Of a stretch of 64,000 bases of DNA, positions 44,310-56,159 are shown piece by piece. The notes under the pieces were generated by a model, which was not told where the DNA came from, did no database searches, and saw only the letters and a list, made by a program, of their open reading frames with translations. The translations under genes were made by a program, and so were the position numbers. This stretch comes from Leptobrachium leishanense (lineage: Eukaryota; Chordata; Amphibia; Anura; Megophryidae), in assembly GCA_009667805.1 (NCBI GenBank), contig CM019063.1, positions 413,578,626-413,642,625 on the forward strand. Direction: 5' to 3'. Each line of letters begins with the position of its first letter. Within the stretch, counting starts at the first letter, position 1.

Positions 44310-46130
44310 GGAAGTGAACACAAAGTTACTTTCCTTCAGGATCCTTATGTGGTCCTGAAAAATTGTCACTATAAAGACATGTGAACAGATTGAGTATACA
44401 CAACCCTGCAGGAGGTTAAAGGGATAGTTCCTAGGGAAGGGTAGCAGAGGCTGGTTCTCTGCAGTAGAGCCAGCGGTGCAGACCCTCAGGATAGGGAGCA
44501 GTTTGACCTCTGAAAATCATGGGTAGAGTCTCGAGATTAAAAATGATAAAGTCAGTGAGTATGCTCTAGCTTTACACATTTCGCCAAGGTGGCGTCATCA
44601 GGAGCATCAGAGAGCATGCAGGTAGGCATAGAGAAAGATAGACCAGCTGATCACAGGCTGTATCACACAACATCTATTGCCTTGATACAGGTCATCTGTA
44701 TTTGCTTGCTAACAATGCTCGTTAAATATTGTGATACAGGTTGAAGAAAATATAGAAGGATGCTTGGGATGTATATTTTTCATGCTTTTATTCCAGCCAG
44801 GACTGTTAGTGTGATCAATGCACTATGAGTTTTGTTTCAAAAGGTCTCCAAAGCTGTTTCAGTTAAAAACCTAGCGGATGTAATTTAACTATCTAACAGA
44901 GCATTATTGGAATCATCTGGGCTTTATTGCCCTCTTCCTTTGAGCTCTTACATGAGTGCATACAGACTGTATGACACTTCAAGTGAAAGGGATGCAAAGC
45001 TTTACAAGTAAAAAGTAGCAAAAATGCTTAAAGAGCTTCTAAGTATGCAAGCAAGCAGTATTATCACCGCTTGCTATGTATTGGAGTGAAAAAGGTGCAA
45101 GACGCTTAAGTTAAGGAATGCCTTTATTGACTAAGAATGTTTTTATTAGAATGAGAACGAGAGTTCCCACTTCCAAATAAAAGCAGGCTTAAAAGATTAT
45201 TTCTTCCCAGCTGGGTCAATAAATACATATGGCCCCAATATTTTCTTTTACATTTTCAATTACTTGCGCCATGTACTGCAAGAAACAGAACTGATATTTC
45301 ATGGAACATTTCAGCCCGCTTTTTCTTTTTCTGCATTAAGAAAAAAATTCTAAGGGTTGTGTTGCATGTTAAAAAAAAATGCTAGAACTCTGTGTTTGAT
45401 ACATGGACAAATTCACAGATGAATGGTTAGTCTTCCGAGTGATTAAAGACTTGAGGAATGTTTTTGGTGTATCTAGTGAAATGATCTCAGTATGTTTAAT
45501 CAGCAGCCAAAGACATGATAACAACCAGATACAGCAAATTTAATGTCAATCTTTCAGACTGGAAACATGGTACCTGTCCAGAATGGGCTAGCTACTATAA
45601 GAGAGCAATGTGGAGCTTATTAAAAGCGTCTAACAATGTACTGCTACAGTTTGCTAACACAACAGAGACCTGATTACTCCTGGGTCTTATAAAGAAATGT
45701 TATTTTTAAGAAACTGGATAAGTAAATCAATACATACCTCTTGGAATTAGAGTGCCTTTATCTTCATGGTGAGCATTATGTTCGACTGGCCTACAGAAGA
45801 ATTCTTTTGTTTGACATAAAGAAAATTCTATTTATACTTTAAAAAATGCAAAATATACATAAAAAGATTGATCTAGAGATATAATGAAGATATGTATTAG
45901 AATGTTTATCATTTTCCTCATTGCAGAACCTATTTAAACCTTGAACTGCAGAGAGCCCCAGGAGGATGCATGTCCCAAATAATTGGGTCAATGTTATAAG
46001 AGCAGGCATCAGGTTAGGAAGGATAGGACCTGCCACATTGGGGTACATTGACGCTGTGGCAGGATTATGCAATATATGATCATGTTATATAACTAAAAAC
46101 TCCCAAGATCAGTCTGAATACAGCCATTCT
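44310..46130. other. Mostly unassigned AT-rich sequence
   Basis: Only one motif stands out: acatttcgccaaggtggcg at about 44577, whose complement resembles the cgccacct...ggcgaaatgt module found in frog repeats and at 24790 here. Otherwise no genes or repeats recognised. Confidence 0.5.
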
Positions 46131-46141
46131 CCTTTTCTATA

Positions 46142-46298
46142 CAGTTGCAAGAAAAAGTATGTGAACCCTTTGGGATTACGTGAAGTTTTGCATGAATTGG
46201 TCATAAAATGTGCTCTGATCTTCAACCTTCATTTTATGACCAATTCATGCAAAACTCCACGTAATCCCAAAGGGTTCACATACTTTTTCTTGCCACTG
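46142..46298. mobile_element. Tc1/mariner-type MITE, TA duplication
   Basis: The arms gcaagaaaaagtatgtgaac and gttcacatactttttcttgc extend for about 60 bp on each side of a short loop. TA duplicates flank at 46140-46141 and 46299-46300. A TG run follows at about 46300-46315. Only the terminal repeats and a loop remain. Confidence 0.9.
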
Positions 46299-46961
46299 TA
46301 TGTGTGTGTGTGTATGTATATACAGTAAATATATCACGAGTATAGCAGTACGTAGCGATACCTTTTTTTTATTGAACTAATGTTACATTTAAAAGGCAAG
46401 CTATCGAGAGTATACCTCTCTTCCTCAGGTCTGGACACTATACTAATCGGTATCCTAGAACTGAGCATTAAGATAGTAAGGGGCACACGGGTTGGGGTAA
46501 GATGTCATAAATAGTGATAATCAAATTGGCGGAAGAAAGGGGGGGGTTCGGTAGAGGCGCTCCTAGCTAGATGAATTAATTCAAGTAGGTGCTGCCGACT
46601 AGGAGGTAGCACAGACTCTCGTGGGGATGTGCAAATAATGTCAAGAAAGAATGGGGGGAGGTCCTAGTGGCGCAATGGATATTATAGATATACTCTTACT
46701 GAATTGTGTCACACCACATTATCAATAATCAGTTGCATATACCATACACATTACGAGTTTCATACAAAGTGCAAATGCAAATACCAAAATGTATAAAGTG
46801 CTAGTGCAGCAGTTTAGGGTATGCAACAGCACAAAGTGCAAATGCGACAGCAAGGTGCAAGTCAATGCAGAACAGATCGATAATATAGTCAAAAATAAAG
46901 TTCAGGTAACAGCGTCCAATGGAGTCCGTATAGGGGCTGTACGCCAAAATTCGGTGCGTAT

Positions 46962-46989
46962 TAGGAACTGTAGCGACACCGGACTCCTA
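46962..46989 (+). repeat. Flipped segment within left arm
   Basis: taggaactgtagcgacacc followed by ggactccta. The right arm has the same segment at 50057-50084 in the same orientation, whereas everything around it is inverted. One base differs (gcg for gag). Confidence 0.85.
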
Positions 46990-47907
46990 AGTGGATGGGT
47001 TGTGCAACAAAAGTGCTCAGAGTGCCGTCAATATTACCATTTTCCACAGATTTATTCGGACGTAAAGGTTCCGCCTATGGCCTCAATGGACTCCACAACA
47101 GGAGATATAAACGGGAGATAAAAAAGAGGAGAGGTGATGGTGCAATAACGTCTGTGCATGTAAAGCAAGGTGATTGAAAAATTGCACACTTACAAATTCC
47201 AGAGCCTTATAAATCCAGGCTCTGGAGTGGAGCGCCTCGTGCCAAATAGAGAGTGGTCACTGCCCTTCTTTACAGCATCCTCTTTACCTCATACGGGGAA
47301 CAAAAAAAGTAGCGAGACAGCGCTCTCATAGCACAATATCAGCTAGTAAACGTGCGTTGGAGGTAAAATATTTTTGTCACACTCACCGATTCAGGAGCCT
47401 TAACGATCAAGGCTCAACTGTTAGACATGCGGTGCTCCTTAGCGGTGAGCCCCTGGACCTCTTTGACTGCTTCCTTTGAGTCCAGGCTGTGATCCTCCAG
47501 GTGGGCTGCGGTACAGCTATTACTATTACCAGGATATGGGCTAATAAAGGTAGGCTAGAAATGACTGAATACTCCGGCTCAGCCCCTGTTGCAGCGCATG
47601 ATTGTGCCCTGTGTAATAGTAATAGCTGTGAGTGTGACAAAAATATTTTACCTCCAACGCACGTTTACTAGCTGATATTGTCTCTCTACTTTTTTTGTTC
47701 CCCCGTATGAGGTAAAGAGGATGCTGTAAAGAAGGGCAGTGACCACTCTCTATTTGGCACGAGGCGCTCCACTCCAGAGCCTGGATTTATAAGGCTCTGG
47801 AATTTGTAAGTGTGCAATTTTTCAATCACCTTGCTTTACATGCACAGACGTTATTGCACCATCACCTCTCCTCTTTTTATCTCCCGTTTATATCTCCTAT
47901 TGTGGAG

Positions 47908-48168
47908 TGTCATGGCCCACCTGGGTGTTGTCACGGCCCAGACCCCCTGACCCTCTGATGCACCTTTTTGTTTTTCTTTTTTGCATGATCTATGCTGATT
48001 CCAGGACTTTGTTTTGTTTTTTTTTTTCCTTTCCCCATGCTTAGTTCTGGACTTTGATTTGTTTTGCATTCAGAACCTGATCCATCACCTGCACCTCTTC
48101 CAGCCTGATCTGACCTGCTTATAAGGAAGCTACGCCCCTGATCCCACGCTTCCTCATTGAAGTTTCCA
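47908..48168 (+). repeat. 5' LTR, truncated
   Basis: Matches 49275-49536 almost base for base, including cttataaggaagctacgccc (a possible TATA box). It stops at gaagtttcca and joins internal sequence. Confidence 0.9.
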
Positions 48169-48179
48169 ATGACCTTCTC

Positions 48180-49135
48180 AGGCCTATGTCTCTGAGCCAT
48201 CACAAGCTTCTGTCTCTGAGCCATCACAAGCTTCTGTCTCTGAGCCATCGCAGGCTTCTGTCTCCAAGCAGTCTCAGGCCTCCATCTCTGCGCCTTCACG
48301 GGCTTCTGTCCCTAAGCCGTCTCAGGCTTCTGTCACTATGCCTTCCCAGGCTTCTGTTTCCGAGCCTTCTCAGGCCTCTGTCATTAAGCCTGCTCAGGCT
48401 CCTGTAACGAAGTCGTCGCAGAGCCCAGCTGCCGGTTCCTTGCTGTCGCCGCAGAGCCCAGCAGTGGTGTCGCCGCAGAGCCCAGCAGTGGTGTCGCCGC
48501 AGAGCCCAGCAGTGGTGTCGCCGCAGAGCCCAGCAGTGGTGTCGCCGCAGAGCCCAGCTGCTGGTTCCTTGCTGTCGCTGCAGAGCACAGCAGTGGTGTC
48601 GTCGCAGAGCCCAGCTGCCGGTTCCTTGCTGTCGCCGCAGAGCCCAGTAGTGGTGTCGCCGGAGAGCCCAGCAGTGGTGTCGCCGCAGAGCCCAGCAGTG
48701 GTGTCGCCGCAGAGCCCAGCAGTGGTGTCGCCGCAGAGCCCAGCAGTGGGGTCGCCGCAGAGCCCAGCAGTCGTCCCCAAGCTGTCTCCGCCGAAGGGCC
48801 GTAGCCACCGCCGTCGAGCCAAGCCTCTCAGTAACCAGCAAAGCCTCACCAAGGGCGCTGCCCCTCCGAGCCCTGCAACTATAGTGTCTCCGCCGAGTTT
48901 TGCCCATGACTCTATTCCCGATACTGGGTCTGAAAGGGCTGTACTCGCGTCTCTCTACGAGGACTTCCAGAATCCGAGTAGTAAAACTGGCACGAAATAC
49001 CCTACCTCGGGACCCGCCCCTACGGGCTACTCCAGGACGCCCTCTGGCGTATTGGTCCGGGAGGTGTACTTAGAAGTGGTCAGGCGCTACCCAGAACTCT
49101 GGAGAAACCTTGATGTCTCGTCTGACTCCAGTTGA
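48180..49135 (+). CDS. Octapeptide-repeat protein of the LTR element
   Basis: An open frame runs from a stop at about 48171 to TGA at 49133-49135; the first ATG in a good position is uncertain (48338 gives 265 residues; 48187 ATG is in another frame). Residues follow as about ten VSEPSQAS-type octapeptides (24-bp units), then about 13 octapeptides of SPQSPAVV type, then a basic stretch (KGRSHRRRAKPLS) and a C-terminus with TSGPAPTGYSRTPSGVLVRE and RRYPELWRNL. No gag, protease, RT or envelope domain is visible. Codons stay in phase over both repeat types, which argues that the frame was once under selection. It may be part of a gag-like or accessory ORF. Function is unknown. Confidence 0.5.
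48440..48775. repeat. Minisatellite of 24-bp units in the ORF
   Basis: Unit tgtcgccgcagagcccagca plus gtgg, about 13 copies with variants (gttccttgctgtcgc inserts). The minus-strand frame with CWALRRHH repeats is a by-product. Confidence 0.9.
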
Positions 49136-49258
49136 CTGCTTCTTGGAACTTTTTCTGTCCGCTAAAACGACCTGGACATATTTGAGCAGGCCCTACGTGC
49201 TTCTATAAGATCCGGACTCTATGTCCCCTGTTCCAGCTTCGGTGCCCGGAGTGCACCC

Positions 49259-49274
49259 GTCAGGAGGGGGGTGA
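49259..49274 (+). promoter_or_regulatory. Polypurine tract of the LTR element
   Basis: Reads gtcaggaggggggtga just before the 3' LTR; primes plus-strand synthesis in LTR retroelements. Confidence 0.75.
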
Positions 49275-49950
49275 TGTCATGGCCCACCTGGGTGTTGTCA
49301 CAGCCCGGACCCCCTGACCCTCTGATGCACCTTTTTTGTTTTTCTTTTTTGCATGATCTATGCTGATTCCAGGACTTTTTTTGTTTGTTTTTTGTTTTTT
49401 TTCCTTTCCCCATGCTTAGTTCTGGACTTTGACTTGTTTTGCATTCAGAACCTGATCCATCACCTGCACCTCTTCCAGCCTGATCTGACCTGCTTATAAG
49501 GAAGCTACGCCCCTGATCCCACGCTTCCTCATTGAAGTTTCCAGCCTTGCCCTGAGCAGACCTGTATTCCTGAGACCTTTGCCTGGATCCCCTCTGAACA
49601 TTTGACATTCCTGATTTTCCTCTGCTTTGTACCATCATTCTACGGTATCCTCCATTGCCCTGTTTTCCCCTGACTTCCTATGCTTGACTTTACTCGTGTA
49701 CCAGACCCTTGCTAGACTTTGACTATTCTAATTCTGTATCCATTTGTACTTTCGCTTGGAGATTGTTGTCAGTGTTCCCCTTCTGTTATTTATCTGTTTA
49801 TCCTGCCTCCCAGTACCTCCTATCTTGATTTATATCTGTTCTCTTTAATAAACCCCTTTTTTGCCCTGTAACCTGTCTGCTGCTATATTCGCTGCACATT
49901 GGGCTCACACCCATACTCCTGCGCATCCATGCCAGACCTCACCCATGACA
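49275..49950 (+). repeat. 3' LTR, complete (676 bp)
   Basis: Starts tgtcatgg and ends ccatgaca (short inverted repeat). Holds a TATA-like cttataag near 49494 and an aataaa signal at about 49847. Confidence 0.9.
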
Positions 49951-50669
49951 TGGAGTCCATTGAGGCCATAGGAGGAACCTTTACATCCGAATAAATCTGT
50001 GGAAAAGGGTAATATTGACGGCACTCTGAGCACTTTTGTTGCACAACCCATCCACTTAGGAACTGTAGAGACACCGGACTCCTAATACACACCGAATTTT
50101 GGCGTACAGCCCCTATACGGACTCCATTGGATGCTGTTACCTGAACTTTATTTTTGACTATATTATCGATCTGTTCTGCATTGACTTGCACCTTGCTGTT
50201 GCATTTGCACTTTGTGCTGTTGCATACCCTAAACTGCTGCACTAGCACTTTATACATTTTGGTATTTGCATTTGCACTTTGTATCAAACTCGTAATGTGT
50301 ATGGTATATGCAACTGATTATTGATACTGAATTGTGTCACACCACATTAAGAGTATAGCTATAATATCCATTGCGCCACTAGGACCTCCCCCCATTCTTT
50401 ATTGATAGTCAAATTGTATGTTCAAAAATGGGAGAATAAATACGAGAGATTTTAGGCCCATAAAGCAACAGTGATAAGATCAAGACAATTTGAAAGAAAA
50501 AAAAAAGACAACAAATCAGTGAAGGCTGAAAGACACAAAAAAACCCCCAACCAATAAAAACAAAACACCAGGCAGAATACGGTATGATAATGGGTTAAAA
50601 AGCCAGAGTCTGCATTGAGCCCTTCTTTTATGGTGATAAAATATGTGATCATTTTCATTTCAAATGTTT

Positions 50670-51010
50670 TACGTTCATAGAAAACATAGAAACATGGAAA
50701 AATGTCGACAGATAAGAACCTTTCGGCCCATCTAGTCTGCCCAATTACATGAATACTTTACCTGGATTTATCTTTTGTTTAGGATAGCCTTATGCCTATC
50801 CCATGCTTGCTTAAATTCAATTACTGTTTTGGCCTCTACCACTTCAACTGGAAGACTGTTCCATGTATCCACCACCCTCTCAGTAAAATAATGCTTCCTG
50901 ATGTTACTTTTAAACCTTTGCCCCTCTAATCTAAGACTATGTCCTCTTGTTTTGCTACTTTGTTTCCGTTTAAATATACTCCCTTCCTCTAGGGTCTTTA
51001 AAATTTCCTT
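50670..51010 (+). repeat. Dispersed vertebrate-type repeat
   Basis: Characteristic phrases are cggcccatctagtctgccca, atgcctatcccatgcttgct, tggaagactgttccatgtat and aatgcttcctgatgttactt. I recognise this as a common interspersed repeat of non-mammalian vertebrates but cannot name its family. No coding potential. Confidence 0.6.
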
Positions 51011-51106
51011 GGATGGAGTGGCCTGTTAGATTGAAGTGATGTCCCACAGGGGGTACAGTATTCATCTTCCTGATGATTCTTGATGGATATATACATATAC
51101 AGTATA

Positions 51107-51410
51107 TGTTTATTATTGCAGAAGCCATCTGCTTATCACAGCAATTCAAAAAACTGCACATTTCCCATATGCAGCAAGGAACTCTGGGTATAATATGCAA
51201 ATGACTTCGGTCTCGCTTTTATTGCATCCTGGGTCTGGTTTTACACAGATCCCTTAAATCAATGCCATGCCATACTAGATGGCTTTTTTTTTTTAGCAAA
51301 GATCAGGTTTATGCGACTGGTCAAAGCCACTCCTAAGACAGAGCTGTTTGGGGTTTATTGGACCCTCATCAGCCAGGAGCTAGGCATGATGACCAGTTGC
51401 AGTGGATGCT
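51107..51410 (+). repeat. Repeat family A, copy 1
   Basis: Contains attattgcagaagccatctg, catatgcagcaaggaactct, aatcaatgccatgccatact and ttggaccctcatcagccagg. Copies at 51502-51815 and 54865-55185 have the same order. No ORF or clear terminal repeats. Confidence 0.8.
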
Positions 51411-51501
51411 TGGACCCGTAGGGTAAATCAGTACTTACAACAGTTGTGGTGGAGGCGTCAGAACAAAAAGTGAGATAAAAAGCCTCTGCGCTATAACGGT
51501 T

Positions 51502-51815
51502 ATGTTTATTATTGCAGAAGCCATCTGCACATCAGAGCAATTCAAAGAACAGCATCCCAGAGCCACTGTGCTACATTTCCCATATGCAGCAAGGAACTCT
51601 GGGTAGGATATGCAAATTATATCTGTCTCACTTTTATTGGATCCTGGGGCTGTTTTTACACAGAACCCTTAAATCAATGCCAAGCCATATTATGGCTTTT
51701 TTTTAGCAGAGATGAGGTTTATGCAACGGGTCACAGCCACTCCTAGGACAGCGCTGTTCGGGTTTGTTGGACCCTCATCAGCTAGGAGCTAGGCATGATG
51801 ACCAGTTGCAGTGGA
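51502..51815 (+). repeat. Repeat family A, copy 2 (tandem)
   Basis: Second copy in the same orientation, about 395 bases after copy 1. It has an added agcatcccagagccactgtg segment. Likely a tandem or segmental duplication. Confidence 0.8.
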
Positions 51816-52439
51816 TTATTATTTGGACCTTCAACTACTATTGGTTTTTCTTTGATTTTCATATTATGGATTAAATGTTGTGGTGTAAAATGATTGATTC
51901 TTAAAATATTCATATCACTTCTATATCCTATTTAAATGGAATTTCGTTATAAAACTAATGTTTATGATACCTGTATGGTAGCAATTGTGTTAAATCTTAG
52001 TTAAAGTAGCTTGAGGTTTAAGCACACATGGTATATTTTGCTAAGACGTTTTTATGACTTGATTACTGCAGTGTCTGTAACCTAAGACAACACAGATCAG
52101 GAACATCAGATAACGCACATGAGTCTTTTCTAACAAGATGTTAACACAGCTGCCACAGTAATAAAAGACAACAGTTAGATATGTACAATATAAATTGGCT
52201 GCATAGCATTGATAAAAGAAGCTATTGAGAGAACGTGTTGCTTGCCATTTATTCCACTTCACAGGAATTCATAAAAGAACGAATGATGATGTAAAAGAAT
52301 TGACACATTCCACAAGAAATTAGCTGCTTACTTAGAGATCTATTTACTAAGCTAAGAATTCTACATATTAATCATCTAGAAGTCCGTAACCAGAATGTCA
52401 TTTTCTGAAACTATAAAGCCCAAACAAAAATGGAAAACA

Positions 52440-53205
52440 AGATTAGTTTAGATTAGACGAACACTCACTGCAAAACCCGCCGAACACTCACCGAAACCCG
52501 CAGAAACAGCTGGATTAACCACGCCGAACACTCCGGAGAATCCCGACTAGCCACTGATCACAGCGCAGAGCTGTCGCCGGAAAAACCCGAAACGCAGATG
52601 AATGAGGTGAAAAAAACAAGCTTGAAAGCTTGAACATTGAAACGCTGTTTGCAAAAAAAATACTGAACGAAAATGCCTGGAATTTACATATAAGATCCAA
52701 TGAATCATAATAAAAAGGGCAGTTACGGTAAAAAGAAAAGACGATTAAAAAAAAAAAAAACGGGAAAATAATTTTGCCAAAAAAATCCCAGAAATGCCCA
52801 ACAGATCCTAAAAAAAAATCTATAAATAAAGAGACTTTTTACTGCAGAATATAATATTAAACGGTTTATTAGATATTGAATTAAAATGGGAATATTTTTA
52901 ACATTGAAGCCTATGGCATTCGCCTGAATAAATCTGTCGAATGAAAACACTGAACAGCAGGGCATTTAAGCAACTTTTCACTGCTGTTTTGTGTTCTCTG
53001 AATAGACAAAGCATTGCTTCTTTATGGGGATTCACTGCCCTCGAACAGGCACCGAACGGGCACCGTATGTGCAGGCAATTTGCCAAGATTTGGTGAACTG
53101 CCTGCTCTCTGGATAGCTGAATGGCCAGAAAAGGTAACCGTACGCTGAATTTCACTGTTCGGATACCTTTCGGCCACAATTCGGCTTTCTTTGAATAACC
53201 CCCTT
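52440..53205. mobile_element. MITE, cagggttattca family, left end eroded
   Basis: Shares cgaacactcaccgaaacc, ggaatttacatataagatcc, cagttacggtaaaaagaaa and ttcactgctgttttgtgttc with 25477-26370. Right end tctttgaataaccccc. The left terminus is missing. Confidence 0.72.
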
Positions 53206-53496
53206 CAGTATTTTAATTTGAAAACAAAACTGTTTTAAAGAAGGGAACATTCTTTTAGATTGAAAGCTCTTGATCAGAGTCCTCCTTTTCTGTTGTTCTC
53301 CATTTGCCAAACTTCTTTTGTGTTGCAAACCCCTACAGAATTGCTATGAGTAATTCATTCAGGAACAAAAGGAAAAGCTAAGTAGAAATTGAAGAGTTAA
53401 AATATATTTTGGTATTTTTTTAAGCAGCACGTTTAACCCTGCAATATCCCATCAAGCAGTTAATCTTTATGACCAATGAGATTTTTTTATTTTGAG

Positions 53497-53556
53497 AAAG
53501 TATTTTACCAGGAAGGATACATTGAGATTTCTCTCGTTTTCAAGTATGTCCTGGGT
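53497..53556 (-). repeat. LINE/SINE 3' tail copy
   Basis: gtattttaccaggaaggata and ctcgttttcaagtatgtcct; a solitary tail copy, minus strand. Confidence 0.75.
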
Positions 53557-53559
53557 GTA

Positions 53560-54800
53560 TAAATGTGACAGATATATCATCCCTTTATGAGATACCGCAG
53601 GCCACTAGTATGTAACTGGTTCCAGTAGTGGCTGTTGCCATGTTGCTCGTCCCTGGGCATTACACAAAGATGGCCACAGCGCAGAGCTGCATGATTAGTC
53701 CTCTGTGACATGTAATGTAAATCATGTGAAAAGTAAAATGATACTCTCCACAGGTCCTGCTAGGTTGTGGCCTGTGTCTAGTATTGCTGGGCTCAGTTTG
53801 TGGTCATCACAATGCATGAAAGGTATGTCTACCCAACGATCATACAAAGCACTTTCTCATGCTTTAGGTTTAATCCTATAGGAAGGATCATTTTCAATAT
53901 GATTTTATCATTAATAATGTGTTTTCCTTCATGTCTAGACGTTGTTGATGGTAAAATGTCCACAATATCTCTCAAGCAATCTGATATCAGGACATTATGT
54001 AGCAATTCAATCTGGAGCAGTTGCTGCAGCTGCGAGAGAGGCATAAGGGGTACCAAAGGACCCCAACAAACTGTGGAAACCAGTCTCTGAAAAGTCTCAC
54101 ATTAGATTAAATTTAAGGAAAGGAGCTGAAATTTAAACATGAAACTATGTTCTACACAACTCAAAATGTCATTATCTAAGACAGGAATCAGATGCAAATG
54201 CAATGCTCACAGGATTCATTTTATCCGTATTTCTAAGACGTGACCTTAAGTAGGGTTATATTATGTCTGCCAAGCTCCCCTCCCCACCCTCATTTCAGCT
54301 TGTTATCTTCACACCGCTCAATACACTTCCTATGCCTGGTGTGTATTACCTCGCGTTTTAATAGGTAAAAAATGGAAAAGGATATTTAATGAGGTAAGAC
54401 AGTAGTGACCTCACCTGGCAGTGAATGTATTAACCTTGAGTCGTTTCACTTCCAGTAAAATAGATAGTGAAGTAAGGAAATAACTCTTCACAGCACAGAA
54501 AATCTTGACAATTTCTTTCTAATTTAAGTTTTAGATAAATGGAAATTTAACAAATGTTAACACACTTTATACACAGGCTAATATCATTATTATAAAGTAT
54601 GGGTACAATATTTATGTGCGTATTGTTTAGTTCTGCTTACCGCTTGTGTATTTTGCTATGGAAAGATGAGCCCACACAGCAAATCAAAGGAGCAATGTGT
54701 ATTCTAAAATTTGCAAAAATGTTTACAGTGGATTGAAGGGTCCATCTTTTGTTTTAGTGAAACAGTATACACATGGAATGTGCACATATGAATAGATATA
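53560..54800. other. No recognised feature
   Basis: The frame at 53800-54090 has no known domain. No element ends seen. Confidence 0.45.
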
Positions 54801-54864
54801 TATTACTTACTTGGGTTGTGGTAGAGGGCAAAAAATGAGATAAAAAGCCTCCACACAATAATCA

Positions 54865-55185
54865 ATAAGGTTTTTTATTATTGCAGAAGCCATTTGCACA
54901 TCACAGCAATTGAAAGAACTGCTTCCTAGAGCTCTTGTACTACATTCTCCATATGCAGCAAGGAACTCTGGGTAAGACATGTAAATGACATCTGTCTCAC
55001 TAAATGACATCCTGGGTCTGTTTTTACACAGAGCCCTTCAATCAATGCCATGCCATACTAGATGGCTTTTTTTTTTCTAGCAGAGATCAGGTTTATGCAA
55101 CTGGTCAGAGCCACCTCTGGACATCTCTGTTTCAGGTTTATTGGACCCTCATCAGCAGAAGCTAGGCATGACCTGTTGCAGTCGA
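54865..55185 (+). repeat. Repeat family A, copy 3
   Basis: attattgcagaagccatttg, catatgcagcaaggaactct and ttggaccctcatcagcagaa in the same order as copies 1 and 2. A further short match (gcaataaggaactctgggta) is at about 57740. Confidence 0.75.
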
Positions 55186-55481
55186 ATGCATCTATATATA
55201 TATATAGATTGCGTTACTGTTGGTCAAGTAAATATACATACTTACCCAATGAGTCAGCAACCTTGGCCCTCCAGTAGTTTTTGAGCTGCATTTCCCATGA
55301 GCCTCTGCCAACCTAATGAGGGGCTGAGCAACAAGGGAGATGTAGTTCCAAGACTATATAATATATCCCTTGCTTACTCTCAAATCTCTTCATGGTTTTG
55401 AAACTGAGCCATCTACAATAGTTTACCTTTTCTCCAGTGGAAATGATCTTAACATGTCATAATTCCTCTTGAAAACATTAT

Positions 55482-56145
55482 GGGCTACATAACATATTTT
55501 GCGGTAAAACGTGGATGCTAGGGTGAAAAAACTGCACCCTCAGTTTTCTCCCTAGCACCCCATTTTACCGCAAAATTACAATGCAGGTGCTTAGAAAGCT
55601 GCCTCCATTGTTAGGGGGGCTAATAGGACTTCATTGAAACAGGACCTGCCGGATCTCGCCTCGTGAGATCCGGCAGGTCGGTGTAGTGATCCGCAGGCAG
55701 AGACTGGGGGACTTTTTCCCCCAGTCTCTCCCTGCTCCCGCCAGATGGAGGAGGCGGACGGAACCGCGGGCCTTGCCGCGGGATAGGCAGTGATTATCTG
55801 GATGTTTTTTTCGGGGGGGTTTGGCTGGTGCTAATGGATTCTGCACCAGCGGAATCCGTTAGCACCAAGTCCCGGCTGTGGTTAACATATTGTTAACTGC
55901 AGCCGGACGTTAATCAGCGTTAGGACTTTGTAATCCTAACACTGATTAACACTTTGAGCTCCCCATGTTAAGCATAGGGAGCGCAAAAGTACAGTAACCT
56001 CGCACTGAAGGGCGCAAGATACCAAACACTAACGGGTTTCTTAACCCATTAGCGTTTGGACTGTAATGTGCAGTGGCTACCCGGGCTAACGTTAACACTC
56101 ACTCAGGTGAGCGCTAACATTAGCACCCAGAGTGTAATGTAGCCC
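55482..56145. mobile_element. MITE-like element with gggctacat ends
   Basis: Left end gggctacataacat and right end gtaatgtagccc are complementary, with TAT at 55479-55481 and 56146-56148. Inside are strong hairpins: gacctgccggatctcgcc against gatccggcaggtc at 55646-55680, and ttttgcggtaaaa near 55500 against ttttaccgcaaaat at 55562. Superfamily uncertain (three-base duplication suggests Harbinger). Confidence 0.55.
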
Positions 56146-56159
56146 TATTTGTTTAACTA

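Larger units (their letters stand above)
47908..49950 (+). mobile_element. LTR retrotransposon, internally deleted
   Basis: The 5' LTR starts tgtcatggccc at 47908 and the 3' LTR starts with the same at 49275 and ends cccatgaca at 49950. The 5-bp duplication tggag is at 47903-47907 and 49951-49955. A polypurine tract (ggaggggggtga) precedes the 3' LTR. The 5' LTR breaks off at about 48168, so its 3' part, the primer-binding site and the pol genes are gone. The shared LTR parts are almost identical apart from T-run length and a few changes, so insertion was recent. Gypsy, ERV or another clade cannot be told without pol. Confidence 0.9.
46645..50402. mobile_element. Fold-back element split by an LTR retrotransposon
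   Basis: Left arm 46645-47388 (gggggaggtcctagtggcgc, ccaaaattcggtgcgtatta, gtaaacgtgcgttggaggta) is the complement of the right arm, which runs from 47629 to 47907 and resumes at 49956-50402. Taking out the LTR element (47908-49950 plus one TSD) restores a continuous arm. The spacer is 47389-47628. No transposase, and no target duplication for the fold-back was fixed. Confidence 0.85.

Noticed and set aside
46789..47121. 110-residue frame, repeated in inverse at 49883-50287
   Set aside because: Both are the two arms of the fold-back element; similarity reflects the inverted repeat and not a gene family.
48296..48907. 203-residue minus-strand frame with CWALRRHH repeats
   Set aside because: Shadow of the 24-bp repeat that is in phase on the plus strand.
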